A DNA stretch of 64,000 nucleotides from Liolophura sinensis (GCF_032854445.1 NC_088295.1:66385249-66449248), one strand, 5' to 3'. Positions 50,652 to 60,935 are shown, counted from the first letter of the stretch. A program made the numbers and translations. Notes: generated by a model not told the origin, from the sequence alone.

Positions 50652-53600
50652 AAATATACGCACGTTTCGATCAGGGTAGGAGATCTCTTCAGTATATTTG
50701 ATGTCACGCTGTAGCATGGACGGCATGTTTTGTTATTTATCGTATTAGCAACTTTTGTAAGTTGCTTTGTGCAGTGTGCTGACTGTTACATATATTCCCC
50801 AGTCTAGTGTATATAGAGAAGTGTATACATACAAGCAATATATATTTCCATATACAGTATGCAATAAATCTGGATGGAAAGTTATGAGATATAAGGCTAG
50901 GAGACATGGTTGGGATTTACTGCAGATTACTTTGGAACTAGTGTCAGTCCATGCAGCCCAGACGGGTAATACTTTTTATGCTTACTAACTGAGCGGCGCA
51001 ACTAAACTAGAGCTTACCAATCTAGCACTGGTAGAGCTGACCAGATGAGCCCGACGGAAATCAGACCAAAACTTATCCGTGTGGAGGACAACCCACCAGC
51101 CGTCTATCTGACCAGATTGGGGTTCTAGTACGGGGATTTTGTCGTTCATTTGGGGCCCAAGCAGTCCGACGTCGTTCTAGACCATTATCATCCATAAAAC
51201 CACATTAGGGTTTAAACAGGTGCGGAACTGAACCTCGAGGGAAGCAGTCTAATTTCTACTCAATTCCACGAGTGTTTCTCATCAACAAAGGACAATGTTA
51301 TCAGGCTTACAATTTAGATTCCTCGGCCTCCTTCGATTCGCGCTTCGTTGATCAATGACCTACATTTTAATAGAGTTCGAGGAGTTTTCACTCCTGAAAC
51401 TTTGCCTTTGTATTGGGATTCGCAAAAACTTTGAGCTGTGGACAAGAAAAGCATTGCTAAACTCTGTCCACACTGATGGCAAAATTGGGTGAAATTCCAA
51501 GCTTTAAAATTATTTTCATTGGCCAGAGGTGTTAGAATTGGTTGGCAGAACGGCTGGCTTACCACGTCCATCGCGCAAATATCCAGGCTTTGGAAGTATT
51601 CTGCTGTATGCACAAAGTATGTTTCTGCTAACCAAATGCTCAAGAAAAGTACTCCCATTCTGTAGTGTGTGAACAAGACAAAAACATTCGTGACAAAACT
51701 AAATTTGTGTAACCCTCACAGACAACACAAGTCTACTTTGGTGATGTGTTTCTTTTTCTTGCACCATTAGTCTCCTAACGAGTTTTTGTTGTTCATACCA
51801 TCATTTATCAGCAACGTACAACCTTGAAATGGATCTGTCGCGCAAGTCTGGATTTGGCTAATGCTTCGATGTGATTTGACGTTGTTGACCTGATGGAACC
51901 AGTCAGTTGTAAAGCATTCAGTCAGATCGTTAAATCGTTTGGCCATCTACGTGACAGCTTAATTGACTTGACTGACGCCTGCTTTCCGAAACAAACCGTA
52001 TACGTCAAGGAGATTATTTAACCAAAGAGAGTTTCCCACACGTTTATTGGACACGTTTTATGATGGATTTTAAGTTTTACTAGAACAATTTTGTTGCATA
52101 TTCTTTTATGGGTGAGCTGCTTTTGTATATAATTGCCCATTTCAGGACGTATGTGGTTGTGCGTTGTTGGGTAACATTTATGTTTTTTCTTCCACTATGT
52201 TTCCATGTATTATATCACAAGAAACAACTTGTGTGCGCTATATTATTTCACGAGACAAGGTATATGCCGTAAGTTTGCAGATGATACACCCCGGTGAGAA
52301 TGAAATCGGGAATAAAAATAGATTTGCGTTTCATCACACGCCAAAATAAACCTTTTAATGTTTCGACACCCAAGATAAAAGCCTTTTGAATCTCGAATGA
52401 TTCCAGATATCCTTAATGTAGGTGTGCAAAGTAGGATTCACATTTATTTTCAACCGACATCAATAGCAATTGTGTAAACTGCAGAAAATGTGAAAAAAGG
52501 TAAATGGATCTTGTTTGGCAACCATGTCACAGATAACAACTCAATGGACTCTTCACTTTTTAGTGCGGGTAATACCTCAATGGAAGCTAATTGTGCCGCA
52601 ATGGAGTAATTTATGTATTAGTTTGTGAAAAACGCAGGATGAGGTAGAAGGAAGCCGGAAAGAGGTTGTCAAAAGAAGAATGTCTCCTTTTTTCAGAGTG
52701 CTGTCATCAACAAAGCTTATTCCATAACGCTAATTTTAACAGCAATAATTTCTCGTTTTCATTCGGTCAGATAAACTCGTTTTTGAAAGTCTTAAAATGG
52801 ATTCGTGAGGGATTAGCCACTGTTAAAAACACACTACTTTCTTTTCATTTGATCAACATATCAATCTTCTGTTCACAGGCCTGCCTCCAGAACTTTACCA
52901 GATATGGGAAGCCTATCCTTGGATATTCGGGGAGCCTTTCTGCATTGTGAAAATTTTGTTGACAGAAATGACGTCATACGCGTCAGTGTTGACGATCACG
53001 ACTTTCACGATCGAACGTTACATCGCTATTTGCCACCCACTGTTGGCACACAAGATGGCGGACACACGCCGTGCGATAAAAATTATCATCTGCGTGTGGG
53101 TTAACCGCATTCTGTTTCGCCTTGCCGTATCCCATCCACACCCGGACCTCTTATTACGTGTCCCATCCTGTGACTGGGGAACCTGTGAAGGACTCTCTGA
53201 CCTGCACAATTCCTCTTAAATGGAGACAGGACATGACGGTGATGTTTCAGATTTCCTCTTTCTTGTTTTTTGTGACACCTATGGCAATAATCACAGTGCT
53301 GTACATCCTGATAGGAATAACCATCGGGAGATCCGGGCTTTCCCGTGGAGCTTCAGAAGAGTCGTGTCAGGGCCGCCCCAGGGGCACTGCCCAGTCAACT
53401 CCCAGAAGAGCCGTTCTCAAAATGTTAGGTGAGTGTAATCAAACGCCACAGGTCATCGTTTTATTATTCATGATTTCCTTCAAGGGTTTGCACTCTCGAT
53501 ATTCTCTGTGTTCATGTGAGTGGGTGTACCCACGGAATGGTTCCGGTTAGCTGTGAGCATGTGGTGTCAGTTTAAGTAAAGAAATCTATTTACCTTTTGT

Positions 53601-56600
53601 TATCTCAAAGGAAAAGACAGCTCAAAATTGCAGATGGACCATTGCAAATTATATCCAAAATACATGTACTTTTTTTAAAATTTTTTCCAGCGAGTTATAT
53701 GCATTCAAATGTTTAAGCTGTACAGTGTGCTTTATGGGTCAGACTGTCGGTGTTTAGGAGTCTTGACGTCACAGGCATTTTTCTTTTACACAAATTTCGC
53801 ATGTTGGTGAGTCTAAACAACAGAAAAGGAACTTTGGCGTCAGAGTTCATAAGCATAGGCAGTATAATTCATAAAACCTATTATAAATTGTCACATAGTA
53901 ATAAAGTATTTATTTGATGATGCCTTATGCCGTACTAAAGAATATTTCATTTATACGACGGCGGCCAGCATTATGGTGGGAGGAAACCGGGCAAAGCCCG
54001 GCGAAACACACGACCATTCCCAGATTGTTGGCAGACCTTATCACTTACGACCGGAGAGAAAAACCAGCATGTGCTGCACTTGAACTCACAGCGAAAGCAT
54101 TGGTGAGAGGCACCGGATGCCCCGTGATAAAGCACTCTGGGCATTTAAATAAGTGACCATGAACTGAGAAAACACGAATGTTGTCATCAGCTTTAACCTG
54201 GACATTCAAATATGTGGCCATGAACTGAGAAAACACGAATGTTGTCATCAGCTTTAATCTGGACATTTAAATATGTGAAGGTCTCACAGCAATGTGATCA
54301 CAGGTTGGTCGTGCGTTTCCCCGGAGCTCTGCCCAGTTTCCACCCACCATCGTATAAGTGAAATATTCTTGAGTACGGCGTAAAACACCAGTCCAATAAA
54401 AAAATAAATTTAAACATGTATCCAGGAACTGATGAAACACGAATGTTGTCATCAGCTTTAATCTGGACATTCAAATATGCGGCCATGAACTGAGAAAACA
54501 CGAATGTTGTCATCAGCTTAAATCTGGACATTTAAATATGTATCCAGGAACCGAGAAAACACAAATGTTGCCAACAGCTTAAATCTGGACATTTAAATAT
54601 GTATCCAGCAACCGAGAAAACACAAATGTTGTCATCAGCTTTAATATGGACATTTAAATATGTATCCAGCAACCGAGAAAACACAAATGTTGTCATCAGC
54701 TTTAATCTGGACATTTAAATATGTATCCAGGAACCGAGAAAACACGAATGTTGTCATCAGCTTTAATCTGGACATTTAAACATGCTGCCATGAACTGAGA
54801 AAACACAAATGTTGTCATCAGCTTTAATCTAGACATTTAAATATGTATCCAGGAACCGAGAAAACACGAATGTTGTCATCAGCTTAAATCTGCACATTTA
54901 AATATGTCATCAGCTTTAACACTCTCTACTTTGCACGAAACGGAGAAAACGTACTTAGCTTGTCGATTTGATTGAAAAAAGAAAAACACACGGAATCACG
55001 TCATATCACTGTCACGTGTTATAACATCAATATTACTGATATGCCTGTTATAACATATGCAGATTTTTTGTCCGTCGTTATAAGCTCACCACCAACAGCA
55101 CATTGTAGACCAAAATCATCGCTGAGTGTAAAAATCTGGATTCACCCAGTAATTTAACCTGTTGATGGAAAGATAAGTTGACCATTTTTACCAGCGAGGC
55201 TTTTACAGAATATACGTTGTAAAGCATTCTGCTTATACCTTCGCATGCGCATGTATCTATGGCCAAACGTTGAGAGCACTGCCAGTTAAGTTGGAGTTTA
55301 ACACAATGGAAAACAAAAGTAAAGATGGTTCATGAGTAAAGGTTGTACAGCGTTTTTTTTTTTAAATTTTCATTCTTAGATTGGCGTCTACGTATTTCAA
55401 ACATTTCAGTAGTTAAGATCATAGTAAAACTTGGTCTGGTTAGGATGTCAGTCCGACGGGGTATCATATGACTTATGAGTGTAGGCGGAAATATCGTTCA
55501 AAACATTTCGATTTACAATAGATAGACGGTTCATATATAGTGTCATATAGAAGAGGTTTAACGTTATTGTAAGCTTTTCAGGAAGGATATTCTCCTGGTT
55601 GGTGTTTGACTGTCTCGGTCTTACATTACGCTGTAAGTACGTCGAGTCCCTCAGCGATTCAATCCCAAGAATGTCTGCTAACGATGCGGTTCGAGGGCAA
55701 TAAATGGAAACGACTCGTGCGTAGCATATTATTTCTTATAACCTACTTATATATTCGATATAAAATATTTCGCCATAGGGCGGACGTTTGATTGACTTAC
55801 TGATAATTTATGCACCGTAGCTAATAAACCGACTGCGTTGTGTGTCAAAATTTTCATGTCAGCACTCAGTAAATTATATAGGGCAGCAAGATATTTTCAG
55901 TTTTTGAGCAAAGCGCAGAATGAGCTTGTTCTGTCTCATATTTACAAGAAATATGTGTTAGATTCAACGCCGAAAATGTTTTTACACCATACCATTTCCT
56001 GTACATACATAAGTGAAGTGTCCAAATCATGGTTTAAGCCGTAAATCGGTGAAACCGTTTCCAATGTCAAATTCCCAAAGACCAATTTCATTAACGAAAA
56101 GTAAATCACATCTTTTATTTTTGGTTTAAATAGATCTTCACATTATTATATTAAACTGCTTCGACAGTTAGGGCGTAGATTATGTCTTGTTTGATGTATT
56201 TTTGTGACTTGAAAGCAATATTTTAGGTTATTTGTTAAAATGTTTTATTCCTTCTGAGAAGATAAAACAATTTGGTATTATATCCTTTTGTATTAATCCG
56301 ATGTCCCACCTCCATTCCATTCCCGGTGAAAGTCATTGTGACGTCATGACATCACAGAAAGATTTAACCTTTGTAACCAGTGCATGGGACATCTGGTTGA
56401 CCTATTTGCAACAATACTGGTCAAGTGCGTGTTCTTGATTGACAGTTCGGAAAGGTGCATTATACAGTGAGAAATATAACCATATAGGATATTTGCAGTT
56501 GTTAATTGCGGTAAACCTGCGTAAACAAATTCACAGAGTTGATATATAATTGAAACGAAAGATGAATTGCCACGGGGATATAACTGTAGACAACGTTATG

Positions 56601-58927
56601 TTTCCTGAAACTGCCGACTGTTATAACCTGAGTTAAAATACCAGAGTCGCACCAGTCACTCTCAGTGGCATGGCTATTTTGTCCGTAGCACTGACACGCC
56701 TCTGACAGCTCGTCGTGAAGCATCCCCTAGACAATTTCTTATCCGTCATCGCCAAGACAGCTGCGTTTCGTGTGGCAGGTTTAAGTAATATCCATTACGC
56801 CACTATATGCTTGCCTCACAGCTCTTGCACGGTACACCAGGGATACCTTAGGCAATCTCGTTAATAGATGGGTCAGCGGTTATGTGGCTATGGCTCGGAT
56901 TCTGCATGACTGTTCCAAATGGTTTTTGGCGCCTTTGCTTGAACGGACAGTATTCTCCAGCGGTGATAGAGTCTCTCTTATCCATGCGCTGGATAACGTA
57001 GTTCCAGCAGAGCAATTGTGCGCAATAGAGACCGGGTGAGAAAGCATCTGTTTTTTCCGCAGCTGTGACTATAATAGCCACTAAACGTCTCTCACCTCAA
57101 ATTTGCCCATGACAAATGTATGCATTTCGAGCCCTGTTCAGTTATATCCGCATATTTATTCGATATTTCTGCATAAAGAGACAGTTTGCGGTCATAGAGA
57201 TGTCAGAGGAGCATTGCTATTTTCCGATATGAACAAACAAACCCAACCTTTGCCCGATCACAAGCGTCAATATTCTGTAACGTTAGTGCTATGGGACATT
57301 TGTTGCCATCAGAATGACAATGTTTTACCATTTATATTGGCCCTAACCATAAATCCACAACATAATATAAACATTCGGAAAAACACAAAAATTTAAATAT
57401 AAATGGAAGGATTTGAGTGGTCAAGTGTTTTCTTTATTGGCAAATAACTATGACTAAAATATTAACTAATCAATGCAACTATAGACATCCTTGCTGTTAA
57501 CTGAAACAGTCATACATATACCCTTGTCTTTTCACAGACACATTTAAACCGCCTTTTTGCCAATTACATAATAATAATTTTGAAGGTTTATGGATTCCCT
57601 GGCTGACAGAGGCTAGAGTCGGCCATGATATATCATGCGAGGTACCCAAAAAGTCTTATACTAACGTGAAATATCGGGCCGTCTTTGTAAGAATGCAATA
57701 AATCATGACAATCCAGAGGTTTTGTTGTGAACTTGGCAATTTCGGATCAGTTTGCCGGGCATGATTGATTGCTTAGACCAGATGATTATCCTCCATGCTT
57801 CTTCTGTTTGACAGTGGCTGTCGTTGTGGCATTCTTCGTCTGCTGGGCACCGTTTCACGCACAGAGATTTATGACGTTGTACGTGAAGGACTGGACGAAG
57901 ACTCTCCTGGAGGTTCAGAGCCAACTGTTTTACGTCTCGGGTGAGTTGCGGGTGCCTAGATTACACAAGCCTCGGGCCAATAATTACCCATATATATATA
58001 TATATATATATGATCCTTTGGCCATTCATTTCTACGTATTGGTTTATATACCCGCAATCGGACAGGATGATGGAAAATTGTTTTTGTATGTTATAATCAG
58101 AAAGTGTCATTTTAGATCAGATGAAGAAAATACAGACCACATTTTATTGATTCAAATGAAAGAACACAGTCCAAACCCATTTAACAACCAGCAATCTGAC
58201 GGATACTTTCAACATAGTATCTAATTTCGATTCAAGTTATTTCTGTAATGATCGGCTTCCCATGTATTATGTTAAATAAAGTGGAACTACCGGGTGCTAT
58301 GCACTTTTTTAAACCCTTACTACGCACTATATTTCCCGGTTTCATGTGGCTTTCTTGTTTCTTTATTTCCAACAATTACTTGTATTATTTTGACAAAGAG
58401 TTTCATTTTGAGTTCTTGTATTTGCAGGTCTTCTTCTGTACGTGAGCTCTACGGTTAATCCCATTCTCTACAATCTCATGTCAAAGAGATACAGACAGGC
58501 ATTCAGAGAAACACTGTGTTGTTGTATTGGACAGAAGAACCCAAGACGGTTTTCTTTTGGAAACAGCCACACTGAACAAACAGTGAACAACGGTCTTCGG
58601 ACTGTCAGGTTCCTAAGCGCTGACAAGTCACAGACAAAACCAGTGTACGGTTCTAATCGTCTCCAAGTACCGGGAAAGAGTGATAGTTGTTTACAGGAGC
58701 GGCTACTAAGCGGTGTCTCCAAGGCTTCTCCTGACGACCAAAATGGCTGTGTACTCGGTTGTAAAAAAACGTCGGACCCAAACGGAAGATTGCTAGGCAG
58801 AAATGAATTGTCCATAAACAAAAACGGCCATAGTTCAGGGGAAGTCTGCCTCTCGCCTATCACCAGTGATAATTCTCGTCAACAGTTGTTGGCAGAAGAA
58901 TGCCATCACGACAACACACCACTGTGA
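46604..58927 (+). CDS. NMUR-like: Neuromedin U/pyrokinin/CAPA-type neuropeptide GPCR, 4 exons, frame broken in exon 2
   Basis: Exons 46604-46886, 52879-53428, 57815-57940 and 58428-58927 join at GT-AG borders, all phase 1. Ignoring one surplus base they give 485 residues and a stop. Visible: four N-glycosylation sequons in the first 20 residues; TM1 with GTIGN; TM2 with LAVSDLL; the extracellular-loop motif YPWIFGEPFC with the TM3 disulfide Cys116; ERY at 140-142 in place of DRY; the partner Cys203; TM6 FFVCWAPFHAQR; TM7 NPILY; then a CCC palmitoylation-type cluster and a roughly 140-residue Ser/Asn-rich tail. The APFHAQR and YPWIFGEPFC signatures are those of the NMUR/pyrokinin/CapaR group; a TRH- or ghrelin-type receptor is less likely. 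Members are plasma-membrane receptors for short amidated peptides and usually couple to Gq. The ligand cannot be read from the sequence. As given, an extra G at 53098-53100 would truncate the protein within TM4. Confidence 0.88.
47720..47945 (-). mobile_element. SINE family B, headless fragment in GPCR intron 1
   Basis: It carries the CACTCACTCTCTCACTC end and the GAAAAATTGTGAAGTACGGC and CTTCACTGAGACGAC (plus-strand) blocks of family B; the tRNA-like head is absent. Confidence 0.78.
49771..49950 (-). mobile_element. SINE family A, 5' truncated, intron 1
   Basis: The minus strand carries CCGTCGTATAAGTGAAATAT, CTTGAGTGCGGCGTAAAACA and a tail of AAAT repeats (49772-49790 on the + strand as TTAT). 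The head is missing. ORFs at 49796-50023 on either strand come from this element. Confidence 0.85.
50604..50655. repeat. (AAAT)n tract
   Basis: About twelve AAAT/AATA units, some with a TATA change, possibly an old SINE tail. They create the long minus ORF at 50312-50707. Confidence 0.9.
51314..51658 (-). CDS. Candidate small cysteine-rich secreted protein, antisense in GPCR intron 1
   Basis: On the minus strand a long polypyrimidine tract and CACACTACAG is followed at once by AATGGGAG, so the ATG at 51658 lies one base after a consensus acceptor. The 114-residue frame starts MGVLFLSIWLAETYFV, hydrophobic and signal-peptide-like. It has six cysteines at about residues 28, 38, 60, 63, 79 and 99, including FCHQC, and one sequon (NFT at 55). 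An even number of cysteines after a hydrophobic start fits a disulfide-bonded secreted peptide with a non-coding first exon. I do not recognise the family. The signal cleavage site is not clean and there is no basic residue before the hydrophobic stretch. A chance ORF remains possible; the acceptor is the best support. Confidence 0.35.
   Translation of the reverse strand: MGVLFLSIWLAETYFVHTAEYFQSLDICAMDVVSQPFCQPILTPLANENNFKAWNFTQFCHQCGQSLAMLFLSTAQSFCESQYKGKVSGVKTPRTLLKCRSLINEARIEGGRGI
52879..53428 (+). CDS. NMUR-like: GPCR exon 2: end of TM2 to start of TM6, contains a +1 frameshift
   Basis: The acceptor is TCTGTTCACAG at 52868-52878. The exon reads on with LPPELYQIWEAYPW and gives TM3 with SYASVLTITTFTIERYIA, then TM4. 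At 53098-53100 the run GGG carries one base too many: after codon 53097-53099 (Trp168) the protein continues in the next frame from 53101 as LTAFCFALPYPIHTRTSYYV. The exon then supplies the ECL2 Cys203, TM5 (FLFFVTPMAIITVLYILIG) and the third intracellular loop. The donor is TTAG|GTGAGT at 53429. Length is 550 bases, 549 without the extra base, which is what the phases of the neighbouring exons require. Confidence 0.9.
53098..53100 (+). other. NMUR-like: One-base frameshift (extra G in a G run) in GPCR TM4 codons
   Basis: The upstream frame reads IIICVW, then a surplus G, and the following frame continues LTAFCFALP with no gap in the family pattern. Left uncorrected, the upstream frame runs into a TAA at 53217-53219 and loses TM4 to TM7. 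All downstream exons keep intact frames, GT-AG borders and family motifs, which argues for a homopolymer indel in the assembly or a very recent null allele rather than an old pseudogene. Confidence 0.88.
53905..54140 (-). mobile_element. SINE family A, near full length, next to the minisatellite
   Basis: On the minus strand it reads from a tRNA-like head remnant (GCATCCGGTGCCTCTCACC) through the family body to the TATAAATGAAATATTC tail and an A/T run. It abuts the first minisatellite unit. Confidence 0.8.
54142..54919. repeat. 61-bp minisatellite, about 11 units, in GPCR intron 2
   Basis: Units begin at 54142, 54203, 54264, 54468, 54529, 54590, 54651, 54712, 54773, 54834 and 54895 (partial). 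The spacing is exactly 61 except where a SINE interrupts. Each holds CATTTAAATATG, then GAGAAAACACGAATGTTGTC and ATCAGCTTTAATCTGGA. Two variants occur, one with GCCATGAACTGAG and one with ATCCAGGAACCGAG. Period 61 is not a multiple of three and the array is intronic, so the minus-strand ORFs in it are not genes. Confidence 0.95.
54277..54407 (+). mobile_element. SINE family A, truncated, inserted in the minisatellite
   Basis: It contains the family A 3' region with TATAAGTGAAATATTCTTGA and an A-rich tail. It splits one 61-bp unit exactly: ATTTAAATATGT at 54265-54276 recurs as ATTTAAACATGT at 54408-54419, a 12-bp target duplication with one change. The insertion therefore came after the array had formed. 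Confidence 0.85.
57815..57940 (+). CDS. NMUR-like: GPCR exon 3: TM6 and ECL3
   Basis: The acceptor TTCTGTTTGACAG ends at 57814 and the donor CTCGG|GTGAGT begins at 57941. The exon completes Val278 and encodes AVVVAFFVCWAPFHAQRFM, the CWxP toggle-switch region of TM6 with the PFHAQR signature of the NMU/pyrokinin/CAPA receptors. The third extracellular loop and the start of TM7 (SQLFYVSG) follow. It is 126 bases, phase 1 at both ends. Confidence 0.92.
57941..58427 (+). other. NMUR-like: GPCR intron 3 (487 bp, phase 1)
   Basis: It is bounded by GTGAGT and TTGCAG and carries a short (TA)n run at 57990-58011. The chance open frame reading out of exon 3 into this intron is not supported by family conservation. 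Confidence 0.85.
58428..58927 (+). CDS. NMUR-like: GPCR exon 4: TM7 and cytoplasmic tail, stop TGA
   Basis: The acceptor GTATTTGCAG ends at 58427. The exon reads LLLYVSSTVNPILYNLMSKR, with NPxxY, then the helix-8 region RYRQAFRETLCCC with three adjacent cysteines suited to palmitoylation. The remaining tail is hydrophilic, rich in Ser, Asn and Lys, and ends NTPL before TGA at 58925-58927. A tail of this length (about 140 residues past NPxxY) offers many Ser/Thr sites for arrestin recruitment; this is inference. Confidence 0.92.
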
Positions 58928-59310
58928 TACACTGTTGTTTCCGCCAACTGATCAGCTGGGTCGTTGTTGTAGCTTTATGTCCCTAATCCGTCACAGACAA
59001 GGCTGGGGGCATTGCCACAAGACTGCTCGCAGAACATTGCCAGGCAAAACCCCTTTATCCGTTTTCAAGAGCAGTACACCCAAACATTGAAACTTGCCTG
59101 AATCCCTGCTACCGTTATATGTGATATGTTGACACATACTTTCTCTATTCCAAACATTTTATTGAATCTTCTGCATTCTACTTTAAAAACGACTTACCCA
59201 TATCTGGTACCCATGAGTGGTGTTGAGTTTTAATGGAGGCTCATGTCATTGACTGTGAATACATGAATATTTTATTTTGTCACAAAATTCCGCCTTCGAG
59301 TCCTCTTCAT

Positions 59311-59316
59311 AATAAA
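59311..59316 (+). terminator. NMUR-like: Candidate polyadenylation signal of the GPCR gene
   Basis: AATAAA occurs 384 bases after the stop codon, at the start of an A/T-rich run of AATAATA units. It is the first clear canonical hexamer I saw downstream of the stop, so the 3' UTR may end shortly after it. Confidence 0.4.
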
Positions 59317-59539
59317 TAATATAATAATAAAAAACCAAATAACTGTATCAATGTTTTTGGTTATGTTCATGTTTATATGCAAAAGTGATGAATTTAGTTA
59401 AGCGAAGGAAAGATGAAAGGTTATCAAACAATGCATTTGTAAAACAACTGACCGGAAAAAGCCAAAGCTCTAAATAGCTGACAGAGGGCTGTTGTTCGTG
59501 GCATTTTAACTGAGTTACCCTGCTGCCATGTTTTATATC

Positions 59540-59840
59540 ATGTGATGTGTGTACATTTACGTTGTATTGTGGCAGGGCGAGTCCGGCCGCAACTGAATCA
59601 TCATGCCGAAGACGTGAAGGAAGTTAGCAATTCCTCTGGTATATGACGACGATGAAACATTTGGTGTGTACATTTACTGTGCCTTGTGGCAGGACGAGTC
59701 CTCCCGTCGCTGAAACATCATGCCGAAGACATTAGATATGGCACCAGGCCAACCAGTCTTGTTCTAACCTTTCAGTGTTGAGAATAGCGAAATGTTCAAT
59801 TTTTAAAGTCTTTGGTATGACCTGACTTCTGGGTGAGTGG
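59540..59840 (-). mobile_element. SINE family C with an internally repeated module
   Basis: The block with GTGTACATTTAC, GTGGCAGG and CGAGTCC through CATCATGCCGAAGAC occurs twice, at about 59548-59614 and 59668-59731. The rest of the body follows once (CCAGGCCAACCAGTCTTG, TCTTTGGTATGACC). Confidence 0.7.
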
Positions 59841-60650
59841 GTGGGGTGAAAGGAGGAGGGGATTGTAAAGAGGGTTATCTTTCAGTCGCAGGACAAGGGA
59901 GTTTTCGGTTCAGTCTCAGCCCTGGAACCAAAATTCTGCCTCAGCTGTTCTCGGTAGTAATGAGCGGTGGTTGAAGGTCGTGTCATCTAGCACCAAGTTA
60001 GTTGGACATGATTTGTCTTCCATCACTATGGGACACAGCTCAATCCCTCCTTGAGGATAAAAATCTGTGTCCAACGAGTAAGAAACTTCGACAGTTACTA
60101 GTCAAACGAAAGTAGTTTCCGCCACATACAAATGTGCCCGCCGTGGAATGCACGAAAAAAAAAATGAGATACCTTTTGGTGTTCCTAGGTGAATACATAT
60201 CCTGCAGTTGTTTCACGCCATTAGTTTCATGATCTTCAGTTACGTTTATTGGAAACCATTGTACCTAACGTCTCAATGCTTATGAGGAACTGTCTCATTT
60301 ACTGCACTATCCACGACACTATATCTACATGAATGTGCCATTCGGACGAATATCCTTCTGCGTTTGCTGTACCACATGGATTATTGGTGTGATATACGGC
60401 TACATATCCTATACATACACTACTGAAATGACGTCCATTAATAATTGCCTTCGTTTCAGGTATTTCCCGTTACAAATGCATGTACCGTGTACATATGTAA
60501 AGTAACATTAGTACAGTTGGAGGATATCAACCCCGCATGTTTGTCTAGAACAAAATACTACACTGCGTTCTTCACACTCAGTATCTTAGAAACTGATTAT
60601 CCTTTTAGACCTTTTGGTCTGTGGATAGTAATACATACGTGTTAATTTTT

Positions 60651-60800
60651 GAGTCCAGCTCGAACGTACGTGCGAAGACCGGATGGTCGTGGGTTTTCCC
60701 TTCGCTCTGCCCTTTTTCCTCCCACCATAATGCTGACCGCCGTCGTATAAGTGAAATATTCCTGGGGACGGCGTAAAACACAAATCAAATAAACAGATAA
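60651..60800 (+). mobile_element. SINE family A, 5' truncated
   Basis: It contains CCTCCCACCATAATGCTGAC, TATAAGTGAAATATTCCTGG and an AAATAAACAGA tail. It lies just upstream of the candidate terminal exon at 60936. Confidence 0.82.
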
Positions 60801-60935
60801 CTAGATGTTTTAGTCCAGCAAAATCATATAGGCTCATATTTGAAAGGAACATGCATTTCCCTTTCAATTTTTCATAAACGGGAATGTATACACTTGGAAG
60901 ACTGCCCTTTAGCGCGTTTAACTTCTTGATATCAG

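Larger units (their letters stand above)
46887..52878 (+). other. NMUR-like: GPCR intron 1 (5,992 bp, phase 1)
   Basis: It is bounded by GTAAGT and CACAG. It contains a SINE B fragment (47720-47945, minus), a SINE A copy (49771-49950, minus), an (AAAT)n run at 50604-50655, a GC-richer block at 48480-48860 and the antisense candidate exon 51314-51658. Confidence 0.85.
53429..57814 (+). other. NMUR-like: GPCR intron 2 (4,386 bp, phase 1)
   Basis: It is bounded by GTGAGT and GACAG. It holds a minus-strand SINE A (53905-54140), the 61-bp minisatellite directly next to it (54142-54919) and the SINE A inserted in that array. The part from 54920 to 57814 contains only short ORFs and nothing I can name. 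Confidence 0.85.

Noticed and set aside
50312-50707. 131-codon minus-strand ORF
   Set aside because: It is kept open by the AAAT tetranucleotide run (Ile/Tyr/Leu repeats); the rest has no motif.
53098-53104. Programmed ribosomal frameshift as the explanation for the GPCR break
   Set aside because: No slippery heptamer or downstream structure is apparent, and this receptor family is not known to use one. A homopolymer indel is simpler.
54045-54714. Several minus-strand ORFs reading MSRLKLMTTFVF
   Set aside because: They are translations of the 61-bp intronic minisatellite; the period is not a multiple of three, so no continuous repeat protein exists.
58248-58445. ORF running from intron 3 into exon 4, and a similar one at 52666-52950 into exon 2
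   Set aside because: They read through intron sequence into the exon in the wrong frame or before the acceptor; family alignment fixes the exon start at the AG.
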